DNA from: Hyposmocoma kahamanoa
Lineage: Eukaryota; Arthropoda; Insecta; Lepidoptera; Cosmopterigidae
Assembly: GCF_003589595.1 (NCBI RefSeq)
Contig: NW_020653719.1
Coordinates: 1,979,181 to 2,043,180, forward strand
DNA length: 64,000 bases
Direction of reading: 5' to 3'
Shown here in pieces: positions 1 to 13,800 of the stretch. Below the pieces are notes generated by a model. The model did not search any database and was not told the origin of the DNA. It saw only the letters and a list, made by a program, of their open reading frames with translations. Made by a program: the position numbers and the translations under genes. The first letter of the stretch is position 1; the number at the start of each line of letters is the position of its first letter.

Positions 1-941
1 TTTTTATCATAGCTTTATGCCCATTTGTTTTAATTGTATTTAGATTAAATAATAATGAATAAAATTATCTCTTATATTATCTTTTATTATGTCTAGGTCA
101 GTTCTGCTGGGTTACATGTATCTAATTTGAATATATGTTTATGTAAGTATGATAGTGTCCAAGTGATACCTTTAGATTTGTGTACTGATGTTATATCCAG
201 TAATGTCATATGACGTTATGTCATATCCATAATTCAATGGTTTCATTATGTATGATAGAAGATAATATAAATGAGTCGGAATATTAATATAGCCTATATG
301 GTCCTCATGCGATAAACACTGAATGTGTCATTCATTAAATTGTGTAGTGACTTATGTAGATCGTGAGTATTTTTAAAATAATGATGTTTTATAAAAGATG
401 ATTAAAAACGAAAGTTTGGTGAAATAGACAAAATAAACAATACATTTATAACAGGATTCGGAGTGATAATTATCACGATAATTAATGCTATCTCTAGCAA
501 CGTTTTGCCATGTGTTTCTATTCAAGATGTATCTAAACGTGTCGAATGTCAATCTCAAAAAGTCACAAGCCAAATCATTTTGCCAAAGAATTTATTACGT
601 GTTTATTTAATTTTCTCAAAGTTCGTTTTTTAATAAAAAGTCAGAGACAAAACTACAAATCAGCATGGATTATTGTCGCATGCGTATAGGATAAATATCA
701 TGATAATTATCAAAGAAAATAATTGATATCCTCTTAATAGAAAACATGTATATTCTTTATTCCGAACTCTGAATTATATTCTCCTTATATTCTAATAGCG
801 ACAGCTGGATGGCTTTTCTTGAGCGAAAAAAGAAATATGCAATTAAGCTTGGCTACTTTTCGTCGTCTACATAGACTTTTACAAAATATTCTGAGTACCC
901 TATGAGCGTATTAAAAACAATGGTGACTTATTTTAATATCT

Positions 942-1166
942 AAATTATAATAAGAATAAGAATAACGCACACACTCAACATAGCCCCGCACTAGGGAAAC
1001 CCTGTGTCGCGGGTGCCATGGACACACATATAGACAACCACAAATTACACCCAAACTCACGAGAGAAATAATTGTAGGCCATACAAATATTTCTCCCGGC
1101 CCGGGAATCGAACCTGGGACCTCTGCGTGGCAGTCCGACATGGTAACCGTTCGGCCACGGAGGCAG
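942..1166 (-). repeat. tRNA-headed SINE, family A, full length
   Basis: Read on the minus strand it starts GCCTCCGTGGCCGAACGGTT (pol III A box), has a B box GGTTCGATTCC, then a body with TGTGTGTCCATGGCACCCGC and a tail of TTAT-type repeats. The same sequence recurs at 9875-10066, 13279-13496, 21424-21536 and others. The head does not close into a tRNA acceptor stem. Confidence 0.85.
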
Positions 1167-1338
1167 TTAAATTATTGCAATAAAGTTTTCATGAAAATTC
1201 TGTACGTATATTTTGTTAACCCTGCTAAACATTTGAGCTTGCTGCCTGCAAGGTTTAGTCATCTTAATAGAAAAGTTGACAACACACATAATTAGGTACT
1301 TCAAAACCTAATAATTATAACTTTTTCATTAAAAAAAA

Positions 1339-1394
1339 ACCGACTTCAAAAATTCGTGGAATTACATCTATTTGACAAATTTTATTGAAACTGG
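1339..1394 (-). repeat. End fragment of the CCGACTTCAAAA repeat family
   Basis: Matches in reverse the 3' end of the element described at 31043-31472 (AATAGATGTAATTCCACG followed by the GTCGG end). Confidence 0.7.
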
Positions 1395-1680
1395 AAAGTG
1401 CGTATTGATACAAAGATCGAATAACACAAAGTAAAATTCCCTCGAACTGATTGGACTTGAACTATCATCTATTGCCTCTCCGGGCCATCGCCCTTACCAA
1501 CCGAGCTACAGGCCGAGTCAGCAGATCTTACGAATTTCTGCACGTGCTTGTTGCAGATCTTTGTGTAAGGGGTTTAAAGGGTTTTTTGTCTTTAGCGTCA
1601 TCCGTGAGAAACTTATAAAAGTTTCTTCACTCAACCAGGTCCTTTTACAGCTACCTGACACTATCGAGAGATGCCGCGAT
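1395..1680 (-). repeat. tRNA-headed SINE, family C (diverged, extended)
   Basis: Contains TACAAAGATCGAATAACACA, a tRNA-like region (CTTACCAACCGAGCTAC) and the body shared with 13740-13900 and 59440-59600 (CAGATCTTACGAATTTCT). Family C copies also occur at 13140-13270, 33858-34005, 38479-38640, 59300-59600 and 59640-59790. Confidence 0.65.
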
Positions 1681-1745
1681 TTCACAAAAAATATCAGGGT
1701 AGTAAAAACATCATGATATTCAATAAAATAAAATAAGTAACTTAC

Positions 1746-1877
1746 TTGAAAGGCCGAACGAGCTTTCTTGGGTCGTTGACATTAATCTTGATTTCGTAGC
1801 CGGTGAAGCTATTCCGCAGGTGCTCCATGTCCAGAAACGTGTCGTTAAAGTCCAGCGTTGGAATCTCATTGGGCATC
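1746..1877 (-). CDS. Aqr: AQR exon i (last visible)
   Basis: 132 nt, acceptor TTTCTTTAG and donor CAA|GTAAGT. It encodes [20 protein letters not shown] then [20 protein letters not shown] and RPFK. Human AQR continues from here into the Lys-rich insert and the helicase core, which must be encoded left of the window, since 1-1745 shows no matching exon. Confidence 0.94.
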
Positions 1878-4800
1878 CTAAAGAAACAGTTGTTTTTTGT
1901 TATCAACATTCAACATAAACTCACACAAAATGGTTGGACATACTGGCCAGCAGGGCGTCGCGCTTGTTCAACATTTAAAGTTTTAAATTTTTAACCTAAT
2001 GTTTCTCTTTATGTATCCACAAACACGAGATTTAGGGTTTTGTAGAATTTCGTGGTTACAGAAAAAATAAACATGTGGTTAATGCTATTCATAAAGAATT
2101 TATAAGAATATTTATTATTCTCGAGCCTGGGGTTTACTGTCGTTCTCCGTCTGACATCGAAGACGTATGATGCGAATGAAGCTTAATACTTGGACATTGT
2201 TCTTTGATTTGATCGAGTATCACTTATTTCACAGCAACTGTTTCGGATGGATTTCGGACAACAAGGTACAGGTGGTACAAAGACAAGGTGATCTTAGTAT
2301 TAAAAATTTATTTTTATCTTCAGAACCGGAAGACTTTATCTGAACTTACGTTTTGTCACGTTTTGTTGACAAGTTAACCATTTTAGAAATACAATTGCAA
2401 TTGTATATAACAGAGAGCGTTTGTAAGTCGTAACAAGTTTGAACTGTGGCTAATTTCCTGTGATAAATGAGAATGAGGCGTAAAATTTGTTGTTCGATTT
2501 GGAACAAGTCGTCAGTCTATCGCAGTCCACTGTTTGGCTAATCCTTTTTTATAAAAAAAAGCTTATTTAACCTCCATCCCAAACGTGAAGGAAAGTGACG
2601 ATGGGGTTGACGACGGAAGAAGCACACCTAAAATGCCTATTCATTTTCAGGGAACAAGTCTGCTTAGATTGAATTAAATTCAATCTAGAGCCATTCGCTA
2701 TAAATATGTGGAAGCGTAGGGCTTCGTACGAATTCTTAGTAGGGGTGGCACCCCAGCCCCAGACTACGTCTAGTCCCCCAATAATGGAGAGAGGAAGGCG
2801 GAATTAAATCGTGCAATTCACACGCATCGCATACTCTCCGTGATGTATCGTGTAGGTTACCGATATATAATACCGATTCCGTATGTTGTGCCACAACTTT
2901 CGGTCTCGTGAATTTATTTAGCCGCTTCCGAATAAACTGGCGAGCTGAAATGAGTGACCCGTGGCCGTGGCGAGTGATGCGTGGATGGTGTATGGTTTAG
3001 TAGCAGTAGACCTCCTTGTAAAAGAGTTCGTCCAAGGAAGTACTGCCACCTTACCTATTTCTGACGCCAAGAAGTAATGTAAGCATTACTGCGTTCCGGT
3101 TTGGAAGCGTAAGGGTGCTGGTGAAATTACAGGTACATAGGACTTGTCTCAGGATAACAGGCGCAGTGGCAGTGCCCCTAAAATCTTTGCGATTTAAAGC
3201 TCTGAGTGGCACTGCAACTGTTACGGATAGGCGTGTTGCATACCATCAGGCACACGACTTGTTCGCCCCGTCACTTAGTATTATATACAAAAGTCAATCG
3301 GTGAAGGCGGTTCATTAAAGTGCTTTAATAATATAAGTGTTAGTATAATAATAAAAAAAAATTATAAGCCAGACAACCATACCCTTGCCTGGTCTCAAAC
3401 TAGGAAATTCCGTTTATTAGGAGTACCAGAGCAACAGAATTCACTCGGGGGCCAAAAGACCAGAACCAATTAAAAAAAGTTCATTTCCCAAATTGGTATT
3501 AACGGGAATCGAACCCGGGACCTCCGCATCCAGCGCCCACAATGAAAACATATAGGCCACCGAAGTCATCAAACCTTTGTAGCATTTAATAAGACGTATT
3601 CCGAGACGGCACATCTTTGAGCTATGATGAACTTAATCACATTTCGAACTTACCTTGTATAATGCGCCTGTCCAGGATCGCCGTAACCAAGAACGATGTC
3701 ATGTAGCCAATCAGGTACGACACACTCTGTGTTCATAAGCTCGCGAATGGTTTCCAGTACGGCCTTGAAATTGTTCTCTTTAGGTTTTCTTCGCATTACT
3801 ATGTTGAATGTTTCGTATACATCCTGAGGGTGAAAATGACTGAGTTTAATAACGTCCTAACGGCACCCAAACCACCTCTAAATACCGATAATTATACTTA
3901 GGCTAGCAGTGTAAAGATATCCATTATTTTTATTTATTTTTTGACAGCATATGAGGGGACGAACTAATCGTGCGCCGGGTGTTGAGCGACACGCTTGTCG
4001 AAAAATACAATAAAAAAATAAAGTAACGCCGTAAGTGACTTTGTAAGAGCAAATGAATGTATTGTATATCGTCGTCTTACAGTGAATTTTCAGGACGAAG
4101 TTACAAATGTGGCGTAAAATGTAGTAAACGCAATAGTGTTTATAGTACTCTGTACTTAGCATTTAAATGAGTTAAATTACCGATACCATTTTTTTTTTCA
4201 GATACCATATTACTTTAATAATTTTACTAGATTCTCTTCAGCAAACATCAGTAAATACGAACGAAAGGCGACTATATATAAATAATATGATCGAAAATAA
4301 CAAGCAAAGTAATGTATCGTATATGTAAATAATATGATCATTACTATACATATATTAATATGCATTCATGATTTTATTTATAAAATACTAAAACAACAGT
4401 AAATTACACCAGTTAAGTTAAATAAAGTCAAATAAGTAGCTTAAACAAAGGCGGGAGTACTTCCCTGACGAACTGACGAAAGAAAATGTTTACGTAAAAA
4501 TAAATAAATAAAGTAACGCCATAAATGTTTAGTTCCTTGGTTTTAAAAGTCAATAATATTGAATAATAAAAAACTTGATTTAATATTTTAACTAATTTCA
4601 TTTTTATTCAATAGAATTGCCTAAAACTTAATTGATTTCAATTAGTTTTTGTAAAATGCGTAAAGTTATTCTTAAAGCATTCTTACGATCAATAAAAATA
4701 TAGCCATAAAAACAAACAACAGGAAAGAAAATTCAATATTATCGCTATCCATAAATAAATACATATTTATAAAATTAACATACTAAATAATATTTTTTGA

Positions 4801-7800
4801 AAAGTGTCCTTCACAATTAAAAACTCGTTTCAAGCTCATTTATTAATTCATTTTTCAATAACAAAAATAAAATTCTATGTTATTGAATACTAATAAGGCT
4901 TATGTTGTACCTTGAATTGATTAAAACACCGATTACTTAACCAACTAAAGTATTAAGTTTCACCATTGACTTACTGTTTCACGAATTGAATTTGTATTCT
5001 TTTTTGAACAAAACTTCTGCGAAATTACTTGCTTAAAATAACAAATCATAAAAATTTCAATTTAAAGTATCATAGAGCACAACATCCTCCAAACACAGAA
5101 TTAATTTTAGACATTGTTTATACATTTTCAACAAGTTTTCTTTGTAAGCATGAAAATGATGGGATCAATCTGAGGAGGTAATATGTTTCAAATCACGAAA
5201 GGTGCTTCATATACCATACGGTACATTTTTAGAGGTACCATTTACGTAAAGCAACTTAGTTACTTGTACTTCTGAAAGTCAAATCAGACAGTCCGTGACC
5301 ACGGCCAGTGGAACTAGGCGGAAACCTCAGAATAATAGGTTGTAACGGTTTTCACTAAAACTGCGCAATTAAAACACTAAAACCTAAAAATTCTTTCCAT
5401 AAATTATGTTTTGTGGGGTTTGACAGGTTCATAACAAATAAATACTCTCATGTCAACTGACATTTTTGATAATATTGATGTGGGTAATGTCTTTCGGCTC
5501 TGTACTCGCCAGTCTTTTGTTTATGTAATTATCGATATTTGTGTAATTCTTAAAGTTATTAATAAAAAACTACACGGAAAAATTCCTTAAATTAATACAT
5601 ATTAAATTTGACTCTAAAATTGAACTTAGACACACGCTACTCCGACAATATGTTACTTCGACATTACTTTACTCAGACACTGCGCTACTTCGACAACACA
5701 GACGAGGTGTTTCTTAAAAAAATCTTTGTACTCAGATAAGAAAAATCATCATTACAAACCCACGTAGGAAATAATTTCTTATATCGAGCAACATAACAAA
5801 AAAATTACAACGTTATGTAATCGGAAATTTATTTTATTAAAATACAGAGTGTTTTTTAAAATGGGACAGTGTGGGGAAATCCGAAACCATAGAAGATACA
5901 AGGAAACTATCTTAGGAACCATAAAGTCGACTTTTTTTTTGTGAAATCAATTTAAATCTACCCTTAAAATTTAAAAGTGCTGCGTGGATGATTTGTATTT
6001 GTATTTATTTATTGTCAGGTGTTACAAATGTGTTACATTACGACTAGAGTATAGTACATGACCCTGAATCACTCACTGCATGTCAAGATATTGAATACAA
6101 TATAAGAAAATATAATGAAACAAAATAAAAAATTAAAAATTTTAGAATAGGAATTAGAGGCGTAAACGAAAAATGTCAAAATTTAAAAATTGATGTCAAA
6201 ATAAATTCTAAAACCAAAGCAAAAAACGTCATGGAGAAAGTCGAGAGAATATATTAATTAATATTATGAATTCGTCAAATTACATGTGTATAAACTCATC
6301 ATCAATTAATTATTAAGTATTGATTCATTCGATTATCGGTAATAGTATATATAATATTAATATAAAATTTTACCATATTATAACCAACGCCATTGCGTTG
6401 ATTCGAATTTGAATGAACTCCGTTTTTTGTGTAAACAAGAACCTAATTACAGTAAACAGAAAAAACATAATTTTCGGGACGGAAGAAAATTTGAAACTGC
6501 TTTTCTTGCTTTTTTTTGCTTTGCTTTTGTATATTTTGTTTTATTTTAATAATTGTTTTTGTTACACTTTATAGAGAGTGTTTTTTAATGGGACAATATG
6601 GAGAAAACCGAAACCATAGAAGATACAAGAAAACTGTCTTAGGAACTTAATTTAAAAAAATAAAAAAAAAAAAAAAAAAAATTCTAATAAAATTTATCAA
6701 AATTTTGTTTAGTGCTGATCGACTCAGAGTCATGAAGGGTTCATTTCATTGATTGGGACGAAAAAATCGGGACAGCAGAAGTTGATCAAATTCCACAAAA
6801 TATTTTTCATACAAAATAAATAAAATTGACAATTTTTATAATGCTAATGGACTCAGTTTCTTAAAAAGATGACTTCATTGTACGGGAAGAAAAATTTCAT
6901 ACACAATGAATAACATTTAATTAAATTTGACCAACTTCTGCTGTCCTGATTTTCTTCATCCTATACAATGAAATGATTCCGTCATGAAACTGAGTCGATC
7001 GGCACTAAAAAAGAATTTGATTGCTTTAATTTGTTTTTAGGAAAACTCACGCTTGACCAAACAATTGACTATGCTAAAACAGAGTGATTTTTTCGACCTA
7101 ACATCGCAAAGACGATCAAGGCGACACATAGGAATTGATACTCTCATAATTACCTCATTCCCCTTGCTAGCTCTGTCCAAGTCCAACCTATACTGGTTAG
7201 GATCTAGCAACAGACGAAATGTTCTTGAATCACCATCCAGCTGTGGCCTGGGCTCTGGACCTTCTTCTATGACCCTTCCTGATGCATCCAGCATGCCTTC
7301 AACTTCACAGCCTCGCACGTACACTATGCCCGCTTGGTCTACCATGCTCTTCCTGTAGTCGTATTTTGTACCTTTCAAGAAAAAAGGGGTTTGTTTTATC
7401 TATTTAGTGTAATTTGGAGTTGTCTATGTGTGTGTCAATGGCATCTGCGACACAGGGTTTCCTTAGTGCCAGGCTATGTTGAGTGTGTGCGTTAATAAAC
7501 CTGAGTTATTCCCTAATATGCCAATGTGCCACTCTTGGAGGTGGAATATTTTCTTCAAATTTAAATTGGACCACTACAGAGGAAACCCCTTTCCAACAAG
7601 AAAGAATAATCGAAATCGGTTCACAAATATCCGAGTCGCTTAACATACAGAAAAAAATACAGTCCAATTGAGAACCTTTTTCTTTTTTTGCTTCTTCGAA
7701 ATAGGGATATTACTGCGTTACTTACTATGTTACCGAAAACTTTTGTACAAATAAATCTTATAAAATAAGCGAATAAAATACTGCAGTATCCGAAAAAACT

Positions 7801-10800
7801 TGCTGACGTAACACTGTTCTACCAATTTATTTTATATTTTACCGAAAACGTAATTTTTTTAAATAATATCCAGCGACAGGACGAACAAGTTGTGCGCCTG
7901 ATAAAGCTATGGTTGGGGTTTCTCTGATGGACCGAATTCCTAATGAAGTCAAACGTCAAAAAACGTTTTTTTATAATATCAAGTGACAGGACGAAGAAGT
8001 CGTGCGCCTGGTATTAAGTAACACGCATGTCCATAACAGTTGCAGTGCCACTCAGATCTTTAAATTGCAAGGATCTCAGGGGCACTGCCACTGTGCCCGT
8101 CACCCTGAGACACAAGTTGACAAGTCCCATATGCCAGTAATTACACCAGCTCCCTTACCCTTCAAAACCGGAACGCAGTAATGCTGATTTTACTGCTTGA
8201 CGGTAGAAACAGGTGAGATGGCAGTACTACCCTGGACAAACTCTTTCACAAGGAGTTCTACTGTCCTACCGGAACATGTATTGGCATATAATTTTTATAT
8301 GCCAATACATGTTCCTGAGCACATACAATCAGAATGTCTTTGCTCCAAGGCTTACGCACGAGTAAAGTCCATTAAAAAAAATAGCTAACACGTTTTCGCT
8401 CTGGACTATTTCGAGGCATGATTTGTGATGATGCAATCGTGCAAAACAGTACAATTTTACTTCGTTTACAGATGACTTATACAAGCTACCGGTAGCAACG
8501 GCTACAGTCGTTAAATTACATGACGTATTGCAATTAAAGAGGATTATTTTAATCGCGTTTCCAAACAAATCTTATGTATGAAAGTGAACAGGCGCTAGCG
8601 TAGGAAATTAAACAATTTTTTTTTTAATTTTTGAGAACATGACATACGTTGCTCTGATCCCAAAGTAAGTAGCTAAAGCACTTGTGTTATGGAAATCGGA
8701 AACAACGATGCACCCAGACTCGAGACAATATAGAAAAGTTAGTTTTCTACACTGACCCGGCCGGATCGAACCCGGGACCTCAGAGATGGCGATACCATGA
8801 AAACCGGTGTGCAAGCCACTCGACCACGGAAGCCGTCAAAACATAGAAAACGAAATTATTGTTTCGGATGTAAAGTTATTATTGTAACAGTTGCAATGCT
8901 GCCTCAGAGCTTTAAATCGCAAAGGTCTGAGGGCAACTTCCACAGCGCCTGTTACCCTGAGACATAAGTTGACAAGCCACATGTGCCTGTGAAAATGAGA
9001 CCTGTAAAGGGCCCAAAACGTTGGTTTGTTTGAAAAAACAAGTATATGCAATATAAATCCAAAAAAGCACTTTTTTTTCCTATGTGTAACATTCGCGAAA
9101 ACCTATGAGCTCGATAAGCGCTAGCGTGTTTTAGTACAGCGTTAATGTAGTAGCACCAATCAACCAAATATAAAAAACAGGTTTATTAATATAAGTATTT
9201 TTCGGAGATAATTTTATAAAAAAAATATTTTAGTTTTATACCTTAAAAAGTGTAACAAACAGAAATTAGAATAGACAGATATTATAAAAACTTCCAGTAA
9301 TGTTCGCTTAGGTATCATTAAATAGATTCAGGTACTATGATTATCTATTCGCCAACTTATCACATGCGAATAAAAAGTATTTGAATCATATTTTCATTGT
9401 TACTAAATCGCTATTTTAAACGAAGTGTAAAAACGTTTATTATTTATGTCTTACCTATGCCTTGATTTGGCCGTACAGTGATAAGGAAGCAGACATCGTG
9501 CTTTCTCAAGTTCTCCCACTCCTGTTTGATCTCGTTGCGCACGCTCAAAGTCACTGTGACGTCAGCGCGTACTCGCGAAGGCGCCTTCTCTCCAATGTTA
9601 GGTTTGGCTACTTCTACTACTGCAAAGCTCGTTATGGAATGGGCCATACGTGCCCAACCGCCGAAGTAGACGCTTCCATCTTCTGAGCGCCTTGTAATGA
9701 AAATAAACTAGTTACTCTTTTATGCTTGTATCCAAGCCATTAAATGAGATGTTTCGTTGACCGTAACACCTAAAAGCGGTCGGCCCGAGTTTTTAAAGAT
9801 TTCTTCGCATAGCAAATGACAGCCACACATCTGCCCAGCCCATTTCATATTAATAATTAACCAATTACATAACTGCCTCCGTGGCCGAACGGTTACCATG
9901 CCGGACTGCCACGCAGAGGTTCCAGGTTAGATTCCCGGGCCGGGAGAAATGTTTGTATAGCCTGCATTTATTTCTCTCGTGATGTGTCCATGGCACCCGC
10001 GACACAGGATTTCCCTAGTGCGGGGCTATGTTGAGTGTGTGCGTTGTGTTATTATTATTATTATAATTGCAGAATAACAACCCATTGCAGCTATTTCAAT
10101 AATTCCCCATTTGCAATTTTGATTCTTGCTCCTCTACAGACGCGTGTGCATCATCACAGACGAGTTCATAGGCAAAATCACAAACCTTGGAAAGCCATTA
10201 AATACTTAAAATAAAGCCAGAGTATAATGGTGAACACATACCTGTAGAACGCGAACTGCGTTAATAAAAATACTATAATAAAGCCGACAATAGCCAGTTC
10301 AAAAACCAGTACCTTTAGCAAAGTATGTAATAATAACAATTATTAATATTTCCTTATTGGCGGCAAAAAGGCTTAATTATAATTTTAGGGAAGTAACGTG
10401 ATAATGTTTTTATTTTTACATTTCTGACAACTCACCAGGGTGCCAATCGGTATACTGCATCTTCAATATCTTGACGGATTTCATCTAAAACAACAAAATC
10501 ATTAATTCAAATTCAAATATATTTGTTTCAGATAAAAATCCATATAGTGTTATAAACAAAATAACTTAAGATCTAGTGTTAGTATTAATTAATTTTATAT
10601 CATTTAATAGGACAACACAAGTAAATTTATTCTCGAATGCGCGACCCACAAACTGCACGTGACAGCACTTGACAGTAAGCTTTAAATAGTGTAATTTTTA
10701 CCTGTTTAGTAGAACGTGCAAATCTGCGAGCCAACATATTACAACGAACAGCCAGCGACCTGCGCACCCTCTCTATGTCACAATTGCAATTGAGATCCTT

Positions 10801-13800
10801 TGTGACCCAATGACCCAAATATTTTAATTTAGACACCCTGGACAAAGCTGTACTATAAAGTGACACTTCAGGTATTTGCGCATAGTTCATAGCGGCCGCT
10901 TTAAACACCATGAACTCACTTTTCTTCACGTTATATTAGACCGTGAGCCACAGCATAAGCCTCACACGTGTGTAACAGCTTCCTTAGACCACCTATAGAT
11001 TGACTCAACAGCACCATGTCGGCATAACTTATATTATTGATGCAAACACCATCGATATGACAACCCACCCTAGTGCTATTGAGTTCGTCCATTAGGTGGT
11101 TCACTTAAATATTAAAGAGGCGAGGCGAACTCAAACCACCTTGGCTCACACCACACTCTAATGAGTACACATCAGAGTAACAGTCAGCTCATCTGACGCT
11201 GTTCTTCTGACTACTGTACCAATATTTAAATAATGAAACCACTTCGGGAGCAATGTTTTCTAGCAAATTTTTCTAGATGTAGTCTTCTAGTCGTAGAGAG
11301 TACTGGACAGTCTGCTTGAGAGATAGAATTGCGCTCTCAGTGGAAAGTCCAGGCCTAAAACCAAATTGATTAACCGATATTGTAGAGTGCCTGGCAAGAT
11401 GTTTGTCAAGCAGACTATCTAACACCCTGGCGATGATAGTAGCCAGCGATGTCGGCCTGTAGTTGGACAAGTCGGTAGCGTCACTCGTTTTATTTTTAAT
11501 TATAGGTACCACCACTGTTTGCATTAGTTCATTGGGTAAGTACCCGTGGCTCAAACACAGATTAAAAAACATGGAGAGCACCCGTGGTAGATGTACCCCA
11601 GCATGCTTCAGGTGCTCGACGCTAAGATCGTCGTGCCCTGGAGATTTACCCTTGACCATTTTTTTAATTACTACGGCTAGTTCTTTAGCTGAAAATCTTA
11701 AGGAGAGGCCAATAGCATCGACGGCCTTCTCGTCAGAGACCCATCGCGCATTCGTTAACGAAGGCTCAACCTTAAAATATTAAACAATGTAATTGGACAT
11801 TTATTATTTATTTTTTCAATGCCTTTTTAACCTTTTTTTAATGCACTTGAATTTGGAATGTTTGCAATTAGTTTGTTTTAATATAAAGTAGTTTGAGCAA
11901 AAACTTCAGTCCTTTGCATCTTCTATCCTCTTCAAACATGCGCACTTTTGTAGCGGCTGTTTTTATTACGAGCCGATCACCAACCGATGAATTGGCAATT
12001 TCGGTAAGACTGTAGTCTTATCTATACAGACGAACTGTGTGCATTAAAAATTACGCAACATCGAGATTACGTATAATTTTCATTTATTTTTCGCCACAAG
12101 TTAGGATCTGTCAGAAGTTAACTGTAATTTTTCTTTATCTGTGCCGAACTGGGTTTGACTTCGCATAACTCAAGGACCTAAATACTTGGAATTACGAGGT
12201 GAGTGGGGAACGTTCCTGTAACTTCGCCCTGTTTACATTATTCCAGTCCGTAAGAGAAGATACTTTGCAAGTGTATTTTGTGAAAATAACTTAATTTTAT
12301 TTAAAAAAGGGGTACGAGAAGGGCACAATGGAAACACGTCTATGGATGCAAACACCCGTCCCATACGTCGAGTTATATAAAATATTAATATGCGATTAAG
12401 TTCCGATTTTTGTTAAATCAAGTAATGTGTGAAAATAGTGAAAGTTTAAATTAATGCAACTTAATTTTATATTAAATCGCAAAAATGCAGTACGCTATTT
12501 AATTTATAGTTTGGCTAGGTTTTTATGTCTGTTCCGACATGTTCTGACTCCAAATAGGTTACACAAGAATTAATAACATTCCAAAATGAATTGGAAAATT
12601 AATATAGAAGTTCCAATGGAACAACAATATAACTCGACGGGAATTCTTTGCTAACAAGCCAACAGCGTGCGTAATAAAACTCACATGTACTCTCCAATCT
12701 AAATAGATTAAAGTTCCTCAACAAATAGTCGTGTAAAGTCAAGAACTGCAGGTTTAGTTTCGGCAGAGCAAGGCAGTTTTCTCCGCTGTATATTTCTGTG
12801 GGTACGACATTCTCGTCCCATATAACTTCCTCCGTTGGATATAATGGCATGTTGTTCAATTCTTCCAATTGGGATATTCGACGTTCATGGCGTGATATCT
12901 GGAATAAATTATCATTATTATTCTAAAGCCCGTTTCATGATACCTATGTACATTTAAATTAGTATTTAGGTCAAAAACATTTAAAATGGCGAAATTGATG
13001 GCCTAACTGATTTTTTTTATTGACCTCCTGGGCACAAGTTAAGGCAAAGAAGATCAAAAATAACAAGAGTATTGATGCCATTTTTGCATTATTCGCAAAA
13101 TATTCGATTTTAATATTTATTACTATTTTTTTTATGAAAGTACTCCACAAGTTGTTGTTATAATTAATACAAAGATCGAGCAAACTCAAAGAAAAAAAAC
13201 CTTTGAAAGACTCGAACCAGGGATATTTTCGCCTAACGCGGTCTATGCTCTCCCAACTTTTACTACTTTTACAACTTTAACTTCCTCTGTGGCCTAACAG
13301 TTACCATGACGGACTGGCACGCAGAGGTCCAAGGTTCGATTCCCGGGCCGGGAGAAATATTTGTATGGCCTACATTTATTTCTCTCGTGAGCTTGGGTGT
13401 AATTTGTGGTTGTCTATGTGTGTGTCCATGGCACCCGCGAGACAGGGTTACCCTAGTGCGGGGCTATGTTGAGTGTGTGCATTATTATTATTATAACCAT
13501 TGACGTACAATTATATGGACGTCGGATCCGCGCTAAAAAGTGTCCGAACTTATAGGGCGTTAAAATCGTATACAGAGCGTCATTCACGCTTTAGTTTTCG
13601 TTTGTTCGACTGACAGCGAAGCAAGCAAAATTAGACAGTACTGCGATGACATTACAATTTAAATTCAACGTTTTAGCTTTTTCATATTCCTTTACATGTC
13701 ACTACGTTTAAATAGGTTGACTTGGGACATTTTTTTCGTGGTTTTTGTATTAGACCCGTCGTTTATTTATTTGTAAGTCAATGATTATAACTGAGCTACT

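Noticed and set aside
1..1745. Further AQR exons (helicase motifs) left of 1746
   Set aside because: No P-loop or other conserved AQR sequence found in 1-1745 on the minus strand; the region holds SINEs and AT-rich DNA.
7053..7358. Plus-strand open frame across AQR exon g
   Set aside because: Shadow of the well-supported minus-strand exon.
9875..9950. True tRNA genes at the many A-box/B-box sequences
   Set aside because: The heads have pol III box sequences, but the acceptor stem halves do not pair (GCCTCCG against GGGAGA-type), and each is followed by a shared SINE body, so they are SINEs.
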